Assembly: GCF_000935045.1 (NCBI RefSeq)
Contig: NZ_JYKS01000011.1
Location: forward strand, 124,001-188,000
Source of the DNA: Pseudomonas sp. 10-1B
Lineage (GTDB): Bacteria; Pseudomonadota; Gammaproteobacteria; Pseudomonadales; Pseudomonadaceae
DNA length: 64,000 nt
Reading direction: 5' to 3'
Shown here one piece after another: positions 49,971-59,117 of the stretch. The position numbers and the translations under genes were made by a program. The notes under the pieces were generated by a model. It was not told the DNA's origin and ran no database searches. It saw only the letters and a list, made by a program, of their open reading frames with translations. The number at the start of each line of letters is the position of its first letter. Positions within the stretch are counted from its first letter, which is position 1.

Positions 49971-51836
49971 ATGAGCTCCCCACGAGCCCATCACACAACA
50001 CACAAACGTCCGTTGACGACATTCCTGCTGACGCCCTTGGCTTGCGCCCTGTGCAGCTATGCCAGTGCTGGCGAGTTCAACTGGGGTGAAGTCAGCGGTC
50101 GCTACAACGGCAGCCTGAGCATTGGTGGCCTGTGGAGTGCAGAAAAGCCCAGCGCCGACAACATCTTCCAAGGTAACGCCAATGCCATCGGCTATGGCCA
50201 ACCTGGCGAATTCAATGCCAGCGGCGGACGTACCGGCGACGATGGCCGGCTGAACTTTCGCAAGCGCAATCTGGTGTCGTCCCCCGTCACCTTGCTCGGC
50301 GAAATGGAACTGAACTGGCGCAACTACGGCGCCTTCATTCGCGGTAAGGCCTGGTACGACTACACCTTGAGTAACCGTGAAGTGGACTTCGGCCACTCCT
50401 CCAACGGTTACAAGGCTGACAGCAAACTGGACGACAGCCACTTCGACGAACTGGCCAAATTCCAGGGCTTGGCCTTACTCGATGCCTACGTGTTCGGTGA
50501 CTTCAATATCGCCGATCACCCGATTAACGCCCGCGCCGGCAACCAGGTGATCAACTGGGGCGAAGGTCTTTACTTTCAGAACGGCATCAACGCCATCAAC
50601 CCGATTGACGTCGCCGCCTTGCGCCGGCCGGGTTCGCAAGTCAAGGAAGCGCTGCTGCCAGTGCCCATGCTGTACGGGAACTTCGGCCTTACCGACAAGC
50701 TCACCCTGGAAGCGTTCTACCAATTGCAATGGCGCCGTACGGTGCTCGAGGGTTGCGGCACTTACTTCTCGACCAACGACTACATTCCCGAAGGCTGCTT
50801 TGGCGTGCCACGGGGTGGCGCCAATGATCCGGTCAGCTTCGCCAATGACCAGATCATCCGCCGCGCTGATGACAATGAACCGTCCAATGCCGGCCAGTTC
50901 GGCCTGGCCCTGCGCTACTTTGCCGACAGCATCGGCACCGAGTTCGGCGCCTATGCGATGAACATTCACTCGCGCACTCCCTACGCCAGCATCATCACCG
51001 ACCTGCGCCCGGGTCCTGGCGCCGGCTGGTTGCCCGGTCAGCAGGCCACCAATGGCCGTTACTTTGCCGACTTTCCGGAAGATATCCGCATCTTCGGCCT
51101 GAGCTTCTCGACCAACCTGTGGGGCACTTCGGTGTTCGGCGAATACAGTTTTCGCCCCAACCAACCTGTGCAACTGGCTACCGGTGACCTCATCCCAGCC
51201 TTTGCCGGCAACGCCGGCCAGCTCGGTCAGTTGATCGGCGAAGACATCACCCTTGGCCAGGACGCAATCAACGCCGCACCGGGGTCGGCCTATAACGGCT
51301 ATGACCGTCGGAAGATTTCGCAAGTGTCGCTGGGGGCAATCAAATCTATCCCGCAAGTACTGGGTGCCGACAGCCTCAACCTGATCGGCGAAGCGGGCAT
51401 GAAATACATGCACGATCTGCCCGGGCTCGACGAGCGACGTTACGCCAAGGGCGATACCTACGGCTCGGATCTGGCCAGCGGCAACGTCCGGGGCTGCGCA
51501 CTGGGGGTCAGCGAGGACAAGTACCGCAAGCGGGGCTGCTCCAGCGATGGCTATGCCAGCAAATTCTCCTGGGGCTATCGGCTGCGCGCGCAGTTGAACT
51601 ATCCAGGGCTATTTGCCGGAGTCAACTTCTCACCCTTCATCGCTTTTGGCCAGGACATCAAAGGCTGGTCATACGACGGCGTGTTCTCCGAAGACCGTCT
51701 GCAAGGTTCGGTCGGCGCCAAGTTCGACTACCTGCAGAATTACTCTGCAGAACTTTCCTGGTCCGGTAGTGGCAATACTCCGTTCGCCACCACCGACAGG
51801 GATTTTGTCTCCCTCAGCCTGCGCATGGGCTTCTAA
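49971..51836 (+). CDS. DUF1302 outer-membrane protein
   Basis: A 621-residue protein with a signal peptide (to about 'SYASA-GEFNWG') and the DUF1302 layout: 'SGRYNGSLSIGGLW', 'IRAGNQVINWGEGLYFQNGINAINP'-like block ('ARAGNQVINWGEGLYFQNGI') and a C-terminal strand ending 'LSLRMGF', a beta-barrel signal. DUF1302 proteins are found with DUF1329 and RND genes in clusters for hydrophobic substrates (terpenes, steroids, alkyl compounds) and probably act as outer-membrane channels. The upstream open frame to 49755 is not used. Confidence 0.88.
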   Translation: MSSPRAHHTTHKRPLTTFLLTPLACALCSYASAGEFNWGEVSGRYNGSLSIGGLWSAEKPSADNIFQGNANAIGYGQPGEFNASGGRTGDDGRLNFRKRNLVSSPVTLLGEMELNWRNYGAFIRGKAWYDYTLSNREVDFGHSSNGYKADSKLDDSHFDELAKFQGLALLDAYVFGDFNIADHPINARAGNQVINWGEGLYFQNGINAINPIDVAALRRPGSQVKEALLPVPMLYGNFGLTDKLTLEAFYQLQWRRTVLEGCGTYFSTNDYIPEGCFGVPRGGANDPVSFANDQIIRRADDNEPSNAGQFGLALRYFADSIGTEFGAYAMNIHSRTPYASIITDLRPGPGAGWLPGQQATNGRYFADFPEDIRIFGLSFSTNLWGTSVFGEYSFRPNQPVQLATGDLIPAFAGNAGQLGQLIGEDITLGQDAINAAPGSAYNGYDRRKISQVSLGAIKSIPQVLGADSLNLIGEAGMKYMHDLPGLDERRYAKGDTYGSDLASGNVRGCALGVSEDKYRKRGCSSDGYASKFSWGYRLRAQLNYPGLFAGVNFSPFIAFGQDIKGWSYDGVFSEDRLQGSVGAKFDYLQNYSAELSWSGSGNTPFATTDRDFVSLSLRMGF

Positions 51837-51850
51837 ACGTGAGGTCTACC

Positions 51851-53200
51851 ATGAATACCACTCTGCTTCGCGCTGCTGCCTTGGGCAGCTTCCTCAGCCT
51901 GGCCAGCAACGCCGCCCTCGCCCAGCTGAGCAGTACCGACCTCGCCCGCCTGGGGCAGGACCTCACCCCCACCGGCGCCGAAAAGGCCGCCAGCGCCGAC
52001 GGCAGCATTCCGGCCTGGAGCGGTGGCCTAACCCAGGCGCCTGCCGGGTTCACACCAGGTCAGGGCTATGTCGATCCGTTTGCCAGCGAGAAACCGCTGT
52101 ACACCGTCACCGCCGCCAACCTTAAGCAGTACGCGGCACACCTCACCCCGGGCTACCAGGCGATCTTGCAGAAATACCCGGACTTCAGCATGCCGGTGTA
52201 CCCCAGCCATCGCACTGCGGCGCTACCACAGAGCGAGTACGCGCAAATCCGCCAGGAAGCGGCCACAGTCAACTTGGTCAATGGCGGCAATGGCCTGACA
52301 GGCTATGAGAAGAGCAGCGTGCCCTTCCCCATTCCCAAATCCGGCGTAGAAGCGCTGTTCAACCACTTCGTGCGCTACCGTACCGGGGGCTATCAGTACT
52401 ACCCCACCGAGATGGTGGTGCAGAGCAATGGCAGTTTCACCCCGATCCGTCGTGAAGTAAGAGCCGTCATGGCCTCGGCCATGGGTAACCCTGAGCCCAA
52501 CCGTCTCTACTACTACCTGGGCAAGGTGACCTCGCCGGAAAGCGTCGCCGGTAGCCAAACCCTGATCCACGAACCCATCGATCAGACCGGCGAAGCCCGC
52601 CTGGCTTGGACCTACAACCCTGGCCAGCGCCGCGTGTTACGTGCGCCAGAAGCGGCCTATGACTCACCGCTGGGCACCTCCGACGGCTTGCGCACCTACG
52701 ACACCATCGACCTGTACAACGGCGCAACGGACAAGTACGACTGGAAGCTGCTAGGCAAGAAGGAAATGCTGGTGCCTTACAACACCTACAAACTGGCCAG
52801 CCGCACCCTCAAATACAAAGACATCATCCAGGCCAACCACCTCAACCAGGATCTGCTGCGCTACGAGATGCACCGGGTCTGGGTGGTTGAAGCCACGCTG
52901 AAGCCGGGCGAGCGGCATATTTATGCCAAGCGGGTGTTCTACGTCGATGAGGACAGCTGGGGCATCCTTGGCGCCGACTTGTATGACGGCCGTGGCGAGC
53001 TGTGGCGGGTTCAAGAGGCGCACAGCCTGCAACGCTACGACGTGCTCTCGGCAATCCATGTCAGCGAAGTGGTCTACGACCTGCAAGCGCGTCGTTACGT
53101 GACCTACGGCCTGGAAAATGAAGAGCGCAGCGCCCGCTTTGGGCTGACCGCCAAACTGGCTGACTTCAACCCATCGGCCCTGCGTCGTTCGGGACGCTGA
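51851..53200 (+). CDS. DUF1329 periplasmic protein
   Basis: A 449-residue exported protein (signal 'AAALGSFLSLASNAALA') with the family's 'LTPTGAEKAASADGSIPAWSGG', 'WTYNPGQRRVLRAPEAAYDSP' and 'NTYKLASRTLKYKDII' blocks. The fold is expected to resemble the lipoprotein carriers LolA/LolB. It is invariably beside DUF1302 in Pseudomonas. GAGG precedes ATG 51851, 14 bases after the DUF1302 stop. It probably ferries a hydrophobic molecule across the periplasm with the neighbours. Confidence 0.88.
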   Translation: MNTTLLRAAALGSFLSLASNAALAQLSSTDLARLGQDLTPTGAEKAASADGSIPAWSGGLTQAPAGFTPGQGYVDPFASEKPLYTVTAANLKQYAAHLTPGYQAILQKYPDFSMPVYPSHRTAALPQSEYAQIRQEAATVNLVNGGNGLTGYEKSSVPFPIPKSGVEALFNHFVRYRTGGYQYYPTEMVVQSNGSFTPIRREVRAVMASAMGNPEPNRLYYYLGKVTSPESVAGSQTLIHEPIDQTGEARLAWTYNPGQRRVLRAPEAAYDSPLGTSDGLRTYDTIDLYNGATDKYDWKLLGKKEMLVPYNTYKLASRTLKYKDIIQANHLNQDLLRYEMHRVWVVEATLKPGERHIYAKRVFYVDEDSWGILGADLYDGRGELWRVQEAHSLQRYDVLSAIHVSEVVYDLQARRYVTYGLENEERSARFGLTAKLADFNPSALRRSGR

Positions 53201-53263
53201 TGCCGCCACTGCACCATAAGGATGGCCTTGCCGCCATCCTTCTCCGCTCTTGAGATGTGTCCG

Positions 53264-54364
53264 ATGAAGATGCCCACCGTTGTTCGCTACGGCCTTGCTT
53301 TGAGCCTCACTTGCCTGCTGTCGCCCACCTTCGCGACGGTGTTACCGGACCGGCTGGAACGCCCTGCACGCCTGACAGCCAAGGCCCAGCATGGGCCACT
53401 GACGGATGCACAGTCCGTGGCGGGGCGCGTGGTCATGGTCGGCGCCGACGGTCATATCCTGGTGCGCCAATCGAATGGCCACGTCGACCAAGCCAAGGTT
53501 CCTGTGGACCTGCTGCTGACCGCCCTGTACTTCGTCGACGATCAGCATGGTTGGGCGGTGGGTCATGACGGCGTGGTGCTGCACAGTGACGATGCCGGCG
53601 CTTCGTGGGCCAAACAATTGGACGGCCGAACCATCAACACAATGCTGCTCAAATGGGCCCAGGACGAAGTGGACCGCCTGCAGGCGACCCCAGGCGCTGA
53701 TGAAACTGCGCTGGACAACGCCCGCTTTGCCCTCGACGACATCAGCGCCGGCGCCGACGCCGGCCCCTCGCGGCCCTTGCTCGACGTCTGGTTCCGCAGT
53801 GCAAGCGAAGGCTGGGTGGTCGGCGCCTACGGAACCGTCCTGCATACCACCGATGGCGGCCAAACATGGGGCTACGTTCCAGGCCTGGACAACCCGGACC
53901 GCTTGCATCTTAACGCCGTGCTGGGTCTCTCCAACGGCGACCTTCTGATCGCTGGAGAAGGCGGCAAGGTGTATCGCCGATCCGCTGGCCAGTGGCAGTC
54001 ACAGGCACTGACCCAGGCATCGCTTTACAACTTGGTGCAGCTGCGCGACGGCCAGGTCCTGGCGATGGGCTTCGGTGGCGCATTGTTCAGCAGCCAGGAC
54101 GCGGGTCAACACTGGCACGCCATCACATCACCCACTGCGACCAGCCTCTATAGCGCGGTACAGCTGCCCGACAACAGTGTGCTGTTCACCGGCCAAACAG
54201 GCCTGCTGCACAGCACCGACCGGCAGCACGTGCGAGCCCTGCAACCGCGCAACAAGGCCGTATGGTTGAGTACCGCGGTGTTGCCTGACGGCTCGCTGGC
54301 ACTTGTCGGCAACCGCGGATTGCGCCTGCTCGAGCGCGACGAGCTCAAGGAGTACCTGCAATGA
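53264..54364 (+). CDS. YCF48/BNR-repeat periplasmic protein
   Basis: A 366-residue protein with a signal peptide ('GLALSLTCLLSPTFA') and repeated beta-propeller units 'GWAVGHDGVVLHSDDAGASW', 'GWVVGAYGTVLHTTDGGQTW' and 'LAMGFGGALFSSQDAGQHW'. YCF48-like propellers assist assembly or partner RND exporters. Its stop overlaps the ATG of the RND gene (ATGA), supporting a physical partnership. ATG 53264 is chosen; ATG 53270 is close. Confidence 0.85.
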   Translation: MKMPTVVRYGLALSLTCLLSPTFATVLPDRLERPARLTAKAQHGPLTDAQSVAGRVVMVGADGHILVRQSNGHVDQAKVPVDLLLTALYFVDDQHGWAVGHDGVVLHSDDAGASWAKQLDGRTINTMLLKWAQDEVDRLQATPGADETALDNARFALDDISAGADAGPSRPLLDVWFRSASEGWVVGAYGTVLHTTDGGQTWGYVPGLDNPDRLHLNAVLGLSNGDLLIAGEGGKVYRRSAGQWQSQALTQASLYNLVQLRDGQVLAMGFGGALFSSQDAGQHWHAITSPTATSLYSAVQLPDNSVLFTGQTGLLHSTDRQHVRALQPRNKAVWLSTAVLPDGSLALVGNRGLRLLERDELKEYLQ

Positions 54365-56745
54365 ATGTCCAGGCCAAACACGGCCCACAACTGAACAATG
54401 GTGAATCGCGCTTGCTGAACGGCCTGGAACGGGCCTTGTTCCACCATCGCGCCCCCGTGCTCCTGCTGTTTCTGCTGGCCACGCTGCTGCTGGGTTACAA
54501 AGCCTTGTCGCTCAGGGCCGATGCCAGTTTCACGCGGATGATCCCAACCAGCCACCCCTACATCCAGAACTACTTGCGGTTCGAAGAGGTGCTTCGCCCG
54601 CAAAGCAATGTGCTACGGATCATCGTCGAAAACCCCGAAGGCGATATCTTCACCCCGGCATTTCTGGAAACGCTGCGCGAGGTCACTGACAAGGTCTTCT
54701 ACATACCCGGCGTCGACCGCGGCAAACTCAAGTCGTTGTGGACCCCAAACGCCGTATGGTCTGAGGTTACGACCGAGGGCGTGCGCAGCGGACGGGTGAT
54801 CCCCGACGGCTATGATGGCAGCGAGCAAGCCCTGGCTCAGGTGCGGCAAAACCTGCTGCGCGCAAACCTGCTCGGCAGCTTGGTGGCCAACGACCTGCGC
54901 TCGACCATCATTCGCGTGCCACTGCTCGATAACGATCCGCAAAGCGGCCAACCCTTGGACTATGGGGTTTTCTGCCAGGCGCTTGAACAGCAGGTGCGCG
55001 AACACTTCGCCAGTAAAGGGGTCACCATTCGCGTTATCGGCTTCGCGCAGATCATCGGGGACTTGCTGGCTGCGGCGAGCAACATCGCTCTGTTCTTCGC
55101 CCTCACCGTGGTGCTGATCGGCGCGCTGCTGTTTCTCTATTGCCGCTGCTGGCGCAGCACTGCCGTCACCGTCGCGACTTGCCTGCTTACCGTCATCTGC
55201 CAGCTGGGTATCCTCAGCCTGCTCGGCTATGGCCTGGACCCCTATTCGATCCTGGTGCCGTTCCTGATCTTCGCCATTGGCATCAGCCATGCCGTGCAGA
55301 ACATCAACTTGATGGTCAGTGAAGCGGCACAAGGTCATACGCCCATAGACGCCTCGCGGCGCACCTTCCGCGCGTTGTTCATTCCCGGGACCACTGCGCT
55401 GCTGGCCGATGCAGTAGGCTTCATCACGCTGTTGGTGATCGATATCGGTGTAATCAAGCAACTGGCAATCACCGCCAGCATTGGTGTATTCGTCGCTATC
55501 TTCACCAAGATGTTCTTGCTGCCCGTATTGATGTCCTATGTCGGCGTCAGCCCAACGGCCATCGCTCGGCAACACGCCCGCGCCAAGGCCTCCTGGCCGG
55601 TGTTTCGCCGCTTGGCAGTCGTGGTTGAGCCGCGCCTGGCAATACCGTTGGTCCTCGCCAGCCTGGTGCTGCTCATGGTCGGCTACCAAGCACGCAACGA
55701 CCTGCAGATTGGTGATTTGGACGGCGGTGCTCCGGAGTTTCGCCCCGAAGCGCGCTATAACCAGGACAACGCCTACCTGCTCGAACACTACACCACCAGT
55801 ACCGATGTCTATCTGGTAATGTTCATAACCCCGACAGAACACTGCGCCCGCTTTGCCGCCGCCGACCTTGCCAATCAGTTCGAACGTTACATGCGTGATA
55901 TCGAAGGCGTGGAGTCCGTGCAGTCACTGTACGACACCATGCGTTTCAACATTCTCGCGCGCAACGAAGGCAACCCCAAATGGGCAGAACTATCGCGCGA
56001 CCAGTACGTGATGAACAACGCCCGTTCAGGTGTTCCCGCCGAGCAGCTCGACAGTGACTGCAGCCTCGTGCCCATTGGCCTGTACCTCCGTGACCACAAG
56101 GCGCAAACGCTGAACCGCGTCAGCGATGCCGTCGAGCAGTTCAACCTACAGCATACCGGTAGCGACTACACGCTACTCCAGGCGGCGGGTAACGCCGGTA
56201 TCGAAGCGGCGACCAACAACGTCATCAAACACTCGGAAAAAGTGATGTTGGTGTTGGTGTTCATCATCATTTCCCTGGTGGTGCTATGGGAGTTCAAATC
56301 GTTAAAAGTGACCTTTGCCCTGATGGCACCGCTGTATCTGTCGACGGTATTGTGCGAGGCCGTGATGGCCAAGATCGGCTTGGGGGTGAAAGTCGCCACC
56401 TTGCCAGTGATCGCCTTGGGTGTGGGCATTGGTGTCGATTACGGTATCTACCTCTATAGCCGCATGGAGCACTTCCTGCGTCAAGGCATGGACTTGCATC
56501 GGGCCTATTTTGAAGCACTCAAAACTACCGGCACATCCGTTGCTTTCACCGGTATCACCCTGGCAATGGGGGTGAGTACTTGGGTATTCTCATCGTTGAA
56601 ATTCCAGGCCGATATGGGTGTACTGCTGGTGCTGCTGTTTGTATGGAACATGATCGGTGCATTAGTTCTAATGCCTGCGCTAGTTTCACTGCTCCAAAAG
56701 TGGAGCCCGCTGGAATTCGCGCACGATGCACACATACGTTCTTAA
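54361..56745 (+). CDS. RND-superfamily transporter (MMPL/HpnN-like)
   Basis: A 794-residue membrane protein with two similar halves, each with one TM, a large periplasmic loop and five further TMs. The first half shows 'LVPFLIFAIGISHAVQNINLM' and the second 'LPVIALGVGIGVDYGIYLYSRMEH', the TM4 motifs of MMPL-type RND proteins. Length fits hopanoid/lipid RND exporters rather than HAE1 drug pumps. With DUF1302, DUF1329 and the YCF48 propeller it would move a hydrophobic compound between periplasm and membranes; direction is unknown. Confidence 0.9.
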   Translation: MNVQAKHGPQLNNGESRLLNGLERALFHHRAPVLLLFLLATLLLGYKALSLRADASFTRMIPTSHPYIQNYLRFEEVLRPQSNVLRIIVENPEGDIFTPAFLETLREVTDKVFYIPGVDRGKLKSLWTPNAVWSEVTTEGVRSGRVIPDGYDGSEQALAQVRQNLLRANLLGSLVANDLRSTIIRVPLLDNDPQSGQPLDYGVFCQALEQQVREHFASKGVTIRVIGFAQIIGDLLAAASNIALFFALTVVLIGALLFLYCRCWRSTAVTVATCLLTVICQLGILSLLGYGLDPYSILVPFLIFAIGISHAVQNINLMVSEAAQGHTPIDASRRTFRALFIPGTTALLADAVGFITLLVIDIGVIKQLAITASIGVFVAIFTKMFLLPVLMSYVGVSPTAIARQHARAKASWPVFRRLAVVVEPRLAIPLVLASLVLLMVGYQARNDLQIGDLDGGAPEFRPEARYNQDNAYLLEHYTTSTDVYLVMFITPTEHCARFAAADLANQFERYMRDIEGVESVQSLYDTMRFNILARNEGNPKWAELSRDQYVMNNARSGVPAEQLDSDCSLVPIGLYLRDHKAQTLNRVSDAVEQFNLQHTGSDYTLLQAAGNAGIEAATNNVIKHSEKVMLVLVFIIISLVVLWEFKSLKVTFALMAPLYLSTVLCEAVMAKIGLGVKVATLPVIALGVGIGVDYGIYLYSRMEHFLRQGMDLHRAYFEALKTTGTSVAFTGITLAMGVSTWVFSSLKFQADMGVLLVLLFVWNMIGALVLMPALVSLLQKWSPLEFAHDAHIRS

Positions 56746-56806
56746 CCTGCGGATTCCACGCTCATTCGGACAGGCAGTCGGAGCGCAGCGACGCAGGGTT
56801 GCATTG

Positions 56807-56986
56807 TTAGTCTGAAGGCCCTGCCACCGTCAATTTCGTCGTGCGCTTACGCATCGATTCCCCCTTCAGTTCGATTCGATAAGCGTTGTGCACCAGCCGG
56901 TCGAGGATTGCATCGCCCAAGGTCAGATCGCCGATCAGTGCATGCCATTTGTCCACCGGCATCTGGCTGGTCACCAACGACCCAAA
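56807..56986 (-). mobile_element. istB: istB fragment (IS21-family ATPase, C-terminal end)
   Basis: The minus strand encodes the last ~59 residues of an IstB transposition ATPase: 'LVTSQMPVDKWHALIGDLTL', 'GDAILDRLVHNAYRIELKGE', 'SMRKR', then a tail and stop at 56807. Nothing of istA or of the rest of istB is present, so this is the remnant of an IS21-family element that inserted downstream of the RND gene. Confidence 0.85.
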
Positions 56987-57031
56987 GCAGACGCTGAAAA
57001 ATAACTGGTTTCATGAGCGCGATGCGCACTC

Positions 57032-57116
57032 TGTGGGAGCGGGCGTGCCCGCGAACACCGGCGCAGCCGGTGCCAGGCTCCGCGTTGGATTCTTCGCGGG
57101 CACGCCCGCTCCCACA
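57032..57116. repeat. Inverted pair of REP elements
   Basis: Two perfect 24-base arms face each other: TGTGGGAGCGGGCGTGCCCG... at 57032-57055 and its exact reverse complement at 57093-57116. A smaller hairpin (CACCGGC/GCCGGTG) lies between them. This is the extragenic REP-pair type of Pseudomonas putida-like genomes. Confidence 0.88.
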
Positions 57117-57163
57117 AAGATTGCTGTCCGGCTCACCGGCAGCAACGGGTCGATAGCTGCCGG

Positions 57164-57838
57164 TCATGGCTGACCGCTATCGACCCAAAGCTGCCACTCG
57201 TGGTAAACAGCTACGGTAGCCCCAGGAGATATAAGTACCATGTCCGTTGCATTAATCGTGTCTCTCGGCATGTGGCTATACGCGACCGGGTCACTTGTCA
57301 CATTGCCGTGCAAGATCGTCGGCACCCCACCCTGCATCAACGCTGGGGTGAAAGCATACATTTCATCGGAATTTAAAATGCCAAGCTTCTTCTTTGCCGG
57401 TCTGAATAGGTCGTCATAATCATTATATTTCACGTCCATGCCGATCAAAAAGCTTTGAAGCCTTTTGTCCATCTGATCCGCAGGAATGGCGGAGGCATGG
57501 GTGATGTATCGAGAAACTATGTTGGTTGTTTTAAGGGAGGCACCTGTCGTCTCCCCCAAAAATAGAGATCTCCAAAGGCACCTCTAGCAATAAGGTGATA
57601 ACAATCAAGTTCTTCAAATTCAGTGCCTTCAAGCCAAGATGACACAATCCCCTCATATTCTTGTGGGTTCACCAGCCAAAAAATACCCGCACCATCCATG
57701 CTCAGCCCAATATTCCAATAGCTGATCTGCCAGCTTTCCTCGGTAACGCTCGATACTCGACGATGGCACCTCCTGTCGGTCAAACGGAGCACCAAGTTTT
57801 TCTATGAATCTAGCAAACACTCTATCCATTAGCATCAA
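57164..57838 (-). pseudogene. Tdi1-like immunity protein (GAD-like + DUF1851), two frameshifts
   Basis: Three frames join to one immunity-type protein. Frame A starts at 57838 ('RVFARFIEKLGAPFDRQEVP'...'LLEYWAEHGWCGY', GAD-like). Frame B continues with 'IFWLVNPQEYEGIVSSWLEG', 'TEFEELDCYHLIARGAFGDL' and 'YFWG', and frame A resumes with 'TGASLKTTNIVSRYI'...'VAVYHEWQLWVDSGQP' (DUF1851). The shifts fall near 57690 (a T6 run) and near 57550 (TTTTTGGGGGAG, one G short). GAD-like plus DUF1851 is the architecture of the type VI DNase immunity protein Tdi1. The gene is broken unless the assembly has homopolymer errors. Confidence 0.75.
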
Positions 57839-57864
57839 CTTTGCTGGTTAGCCGTCGATGCTGC

Positions 57865-58224
57865 TTAATTGATATCCATGGTCAAGAAGAGTTCATCTTG
57901 AAATCTTAACTTTAAACTCAACTCCAAATCGCTGCGAGCCGCTTTTGCAAACGCTGGGTTACGCTTGACCGGGTTGGCGACATTTTCCAGATGCTCTTCA
58001 ACTGTCAGACTGTTTAGCCCATTCTCTTGGCCTTTTAACTGACGTTCAAACTCTCCGTGCTTGGAAGCTGGCAGTTTCGGCAGCCCGATATCCCAGCAGG
58101 ACACTGGCCGAACCCAAATTGCCATCCGTCGGGTACCCGCAGCGCCTGCACGCTTTCGGTATTGTGATTTTTCATCATACTCGATGCTATTCAGCACGAC
58201 TTTGAGGACGCTGAGCATGTGCAA
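57865..58224 (-). pseudogene. Ntox15/Tde1-like toxin fragment
   Basis: A 119-codon frame whose useful part runs from about 'RAGAAGTRRMAIWVRPVSCW' through 'FERQLKGQENGLNSLTVEEH' to 'RSDLELSLKLRFQDEL'. This resembles the Ntox15 DNase domain of Tde1-type type VI effectors. The C-terminal part that would carry the catalytic HxxD motif is absent, as is the N-terminal delivery region; the 5' end overlaps the SRAP gene start. It lies 26 bases upstream of the matching immunity remnant. Recognition is from remembered family patterns, so moderately certain. Confidence 0.6.
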
Positions 58225-58873
58225 ACAACTGGCTCAATTCGGCTCCGTGGTGGAGTTGACTGCTACGCTCTCGCTTGGCCCTGAAGTTGGTCAAGGGCAA
58301 ACCTTAGGCAGCGTTATCACCCCCGAGTCCAGCGCGGGGCTGCTGCATGCTGAAAATGACGAGTTGGTTTTTGATCAAATCCGTTGGGGCTGGTGCCCCC
58401 GCTGGGCAAACGCCCACTCGTTGCAAGCGTTTGCCCCAGCCGACAAGGTTAGCCACAGCCCTTACTGGAAGCCCGTTTGGCAACACCGGGCCTTGTGTCC
58501 GGTTAACGGCTGGTTTGAATGGCAGAACGAAGACACGCAGGTGTATTACGTGCGACGCCGTGACCGCAACCCGTGCCTGATCGCGGCGGCGGGGCAGTAC
58601 CCGCGCCAGGACCGTGGGGCGCTCCCTGGTGATGGCTTCGTTCTATTGGCGGCTGAGCACAGAGCTGCGGTGGCAGTCGAACGAGCCCATATGCCGGTCG
58701 TCCTGCCCCCAGCGCTTGCCCGGGAATGGCTCGATAGCGATACCGACCGGAATCGCGCCGAGTACATTGTGCGGGAACAGGGGGAGCCGGTCGAAACGTT
58801 CGAAGCCATCGCACTCGAGCTGGATCCTTGCTCGATGTCAATGTTCGACGTCGAATCCCTGCGTAAGCTATGA
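58217..58873 (+). CDS. SRAP-family protein (YedK/HMCES-like), divergent
   Basis: A 218-residue SOS-response-associated peptidase-fold protein. Cys2 is available as the catalytic/abasic-site nucleophile after Met removal, 'ALCPVNGWFEW' holds the conserved Glu, and 'RAHMPVVLPPALAREWL' the conserved His. SRAP proteins form covalent links with abasic sites in single-stranded DNA. Unlike canonical members, the MCGR start is MCKQ and the NARxE motif reads 'APADKV', so this is a divergent branch or a weakened enzyme. It is transcribed away from the toxin remnant. Confidence 0.82.
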   Translation: MCKQLAQFGSVVELTATLSLGPEVGQGQTLGSVITPESSAGLLHAENDELVFDQIRWGWCPRWANAHSLQAFAPADKVSHSPYWKPVWQHRALCPVNGWFEWQNEDTQVYYVRRRDRNPCLIAAAGQYPRQDRGALPGDGFVLLAAEHRAAVAVERAHMPVVLPPALAREWLDSDTDRNRAEYIVREQGEPVETFEAIALELDPCSMSMFDVESLRKL

Positions 58874-59117
58874 ACCACGTAGAGCAGGGTTCAAACGAAA
58901 CATGGCCAACTGCGCGCTCATTCACCTGAGCCATACGCGCCTTGTCAATTGGCGAGCCAAACGATTGGGTTCTACCCTCTCTTTGCACAATAACCAAACG
59001 CTGCACTAAACCGTGGTTCGGCTGGCGAATTGCGTCTCGCACGGCGAGGAAACTCGACCCTGTAGGTATCTGGCTGACTCACAAACGTCGCTGCCGCGCC
59101 CATAGGGAAGTGCTTGC

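Noticed and set aside
54613..55842. A 409-codon minus-strand open frame opposite the RND gene
   Set aside because: It is the antisense shadow of a well-supported RND protein in GC-rich sequence, with no ribosome site or recognisable domain.
58874..59117. Search for an ANR/FNR box (TTGAT-N4-ATCAA) before narK
   Set aside because: Only TTGTCAATTGGCG-like sequence was seen, which does not fit; no site is claimed.
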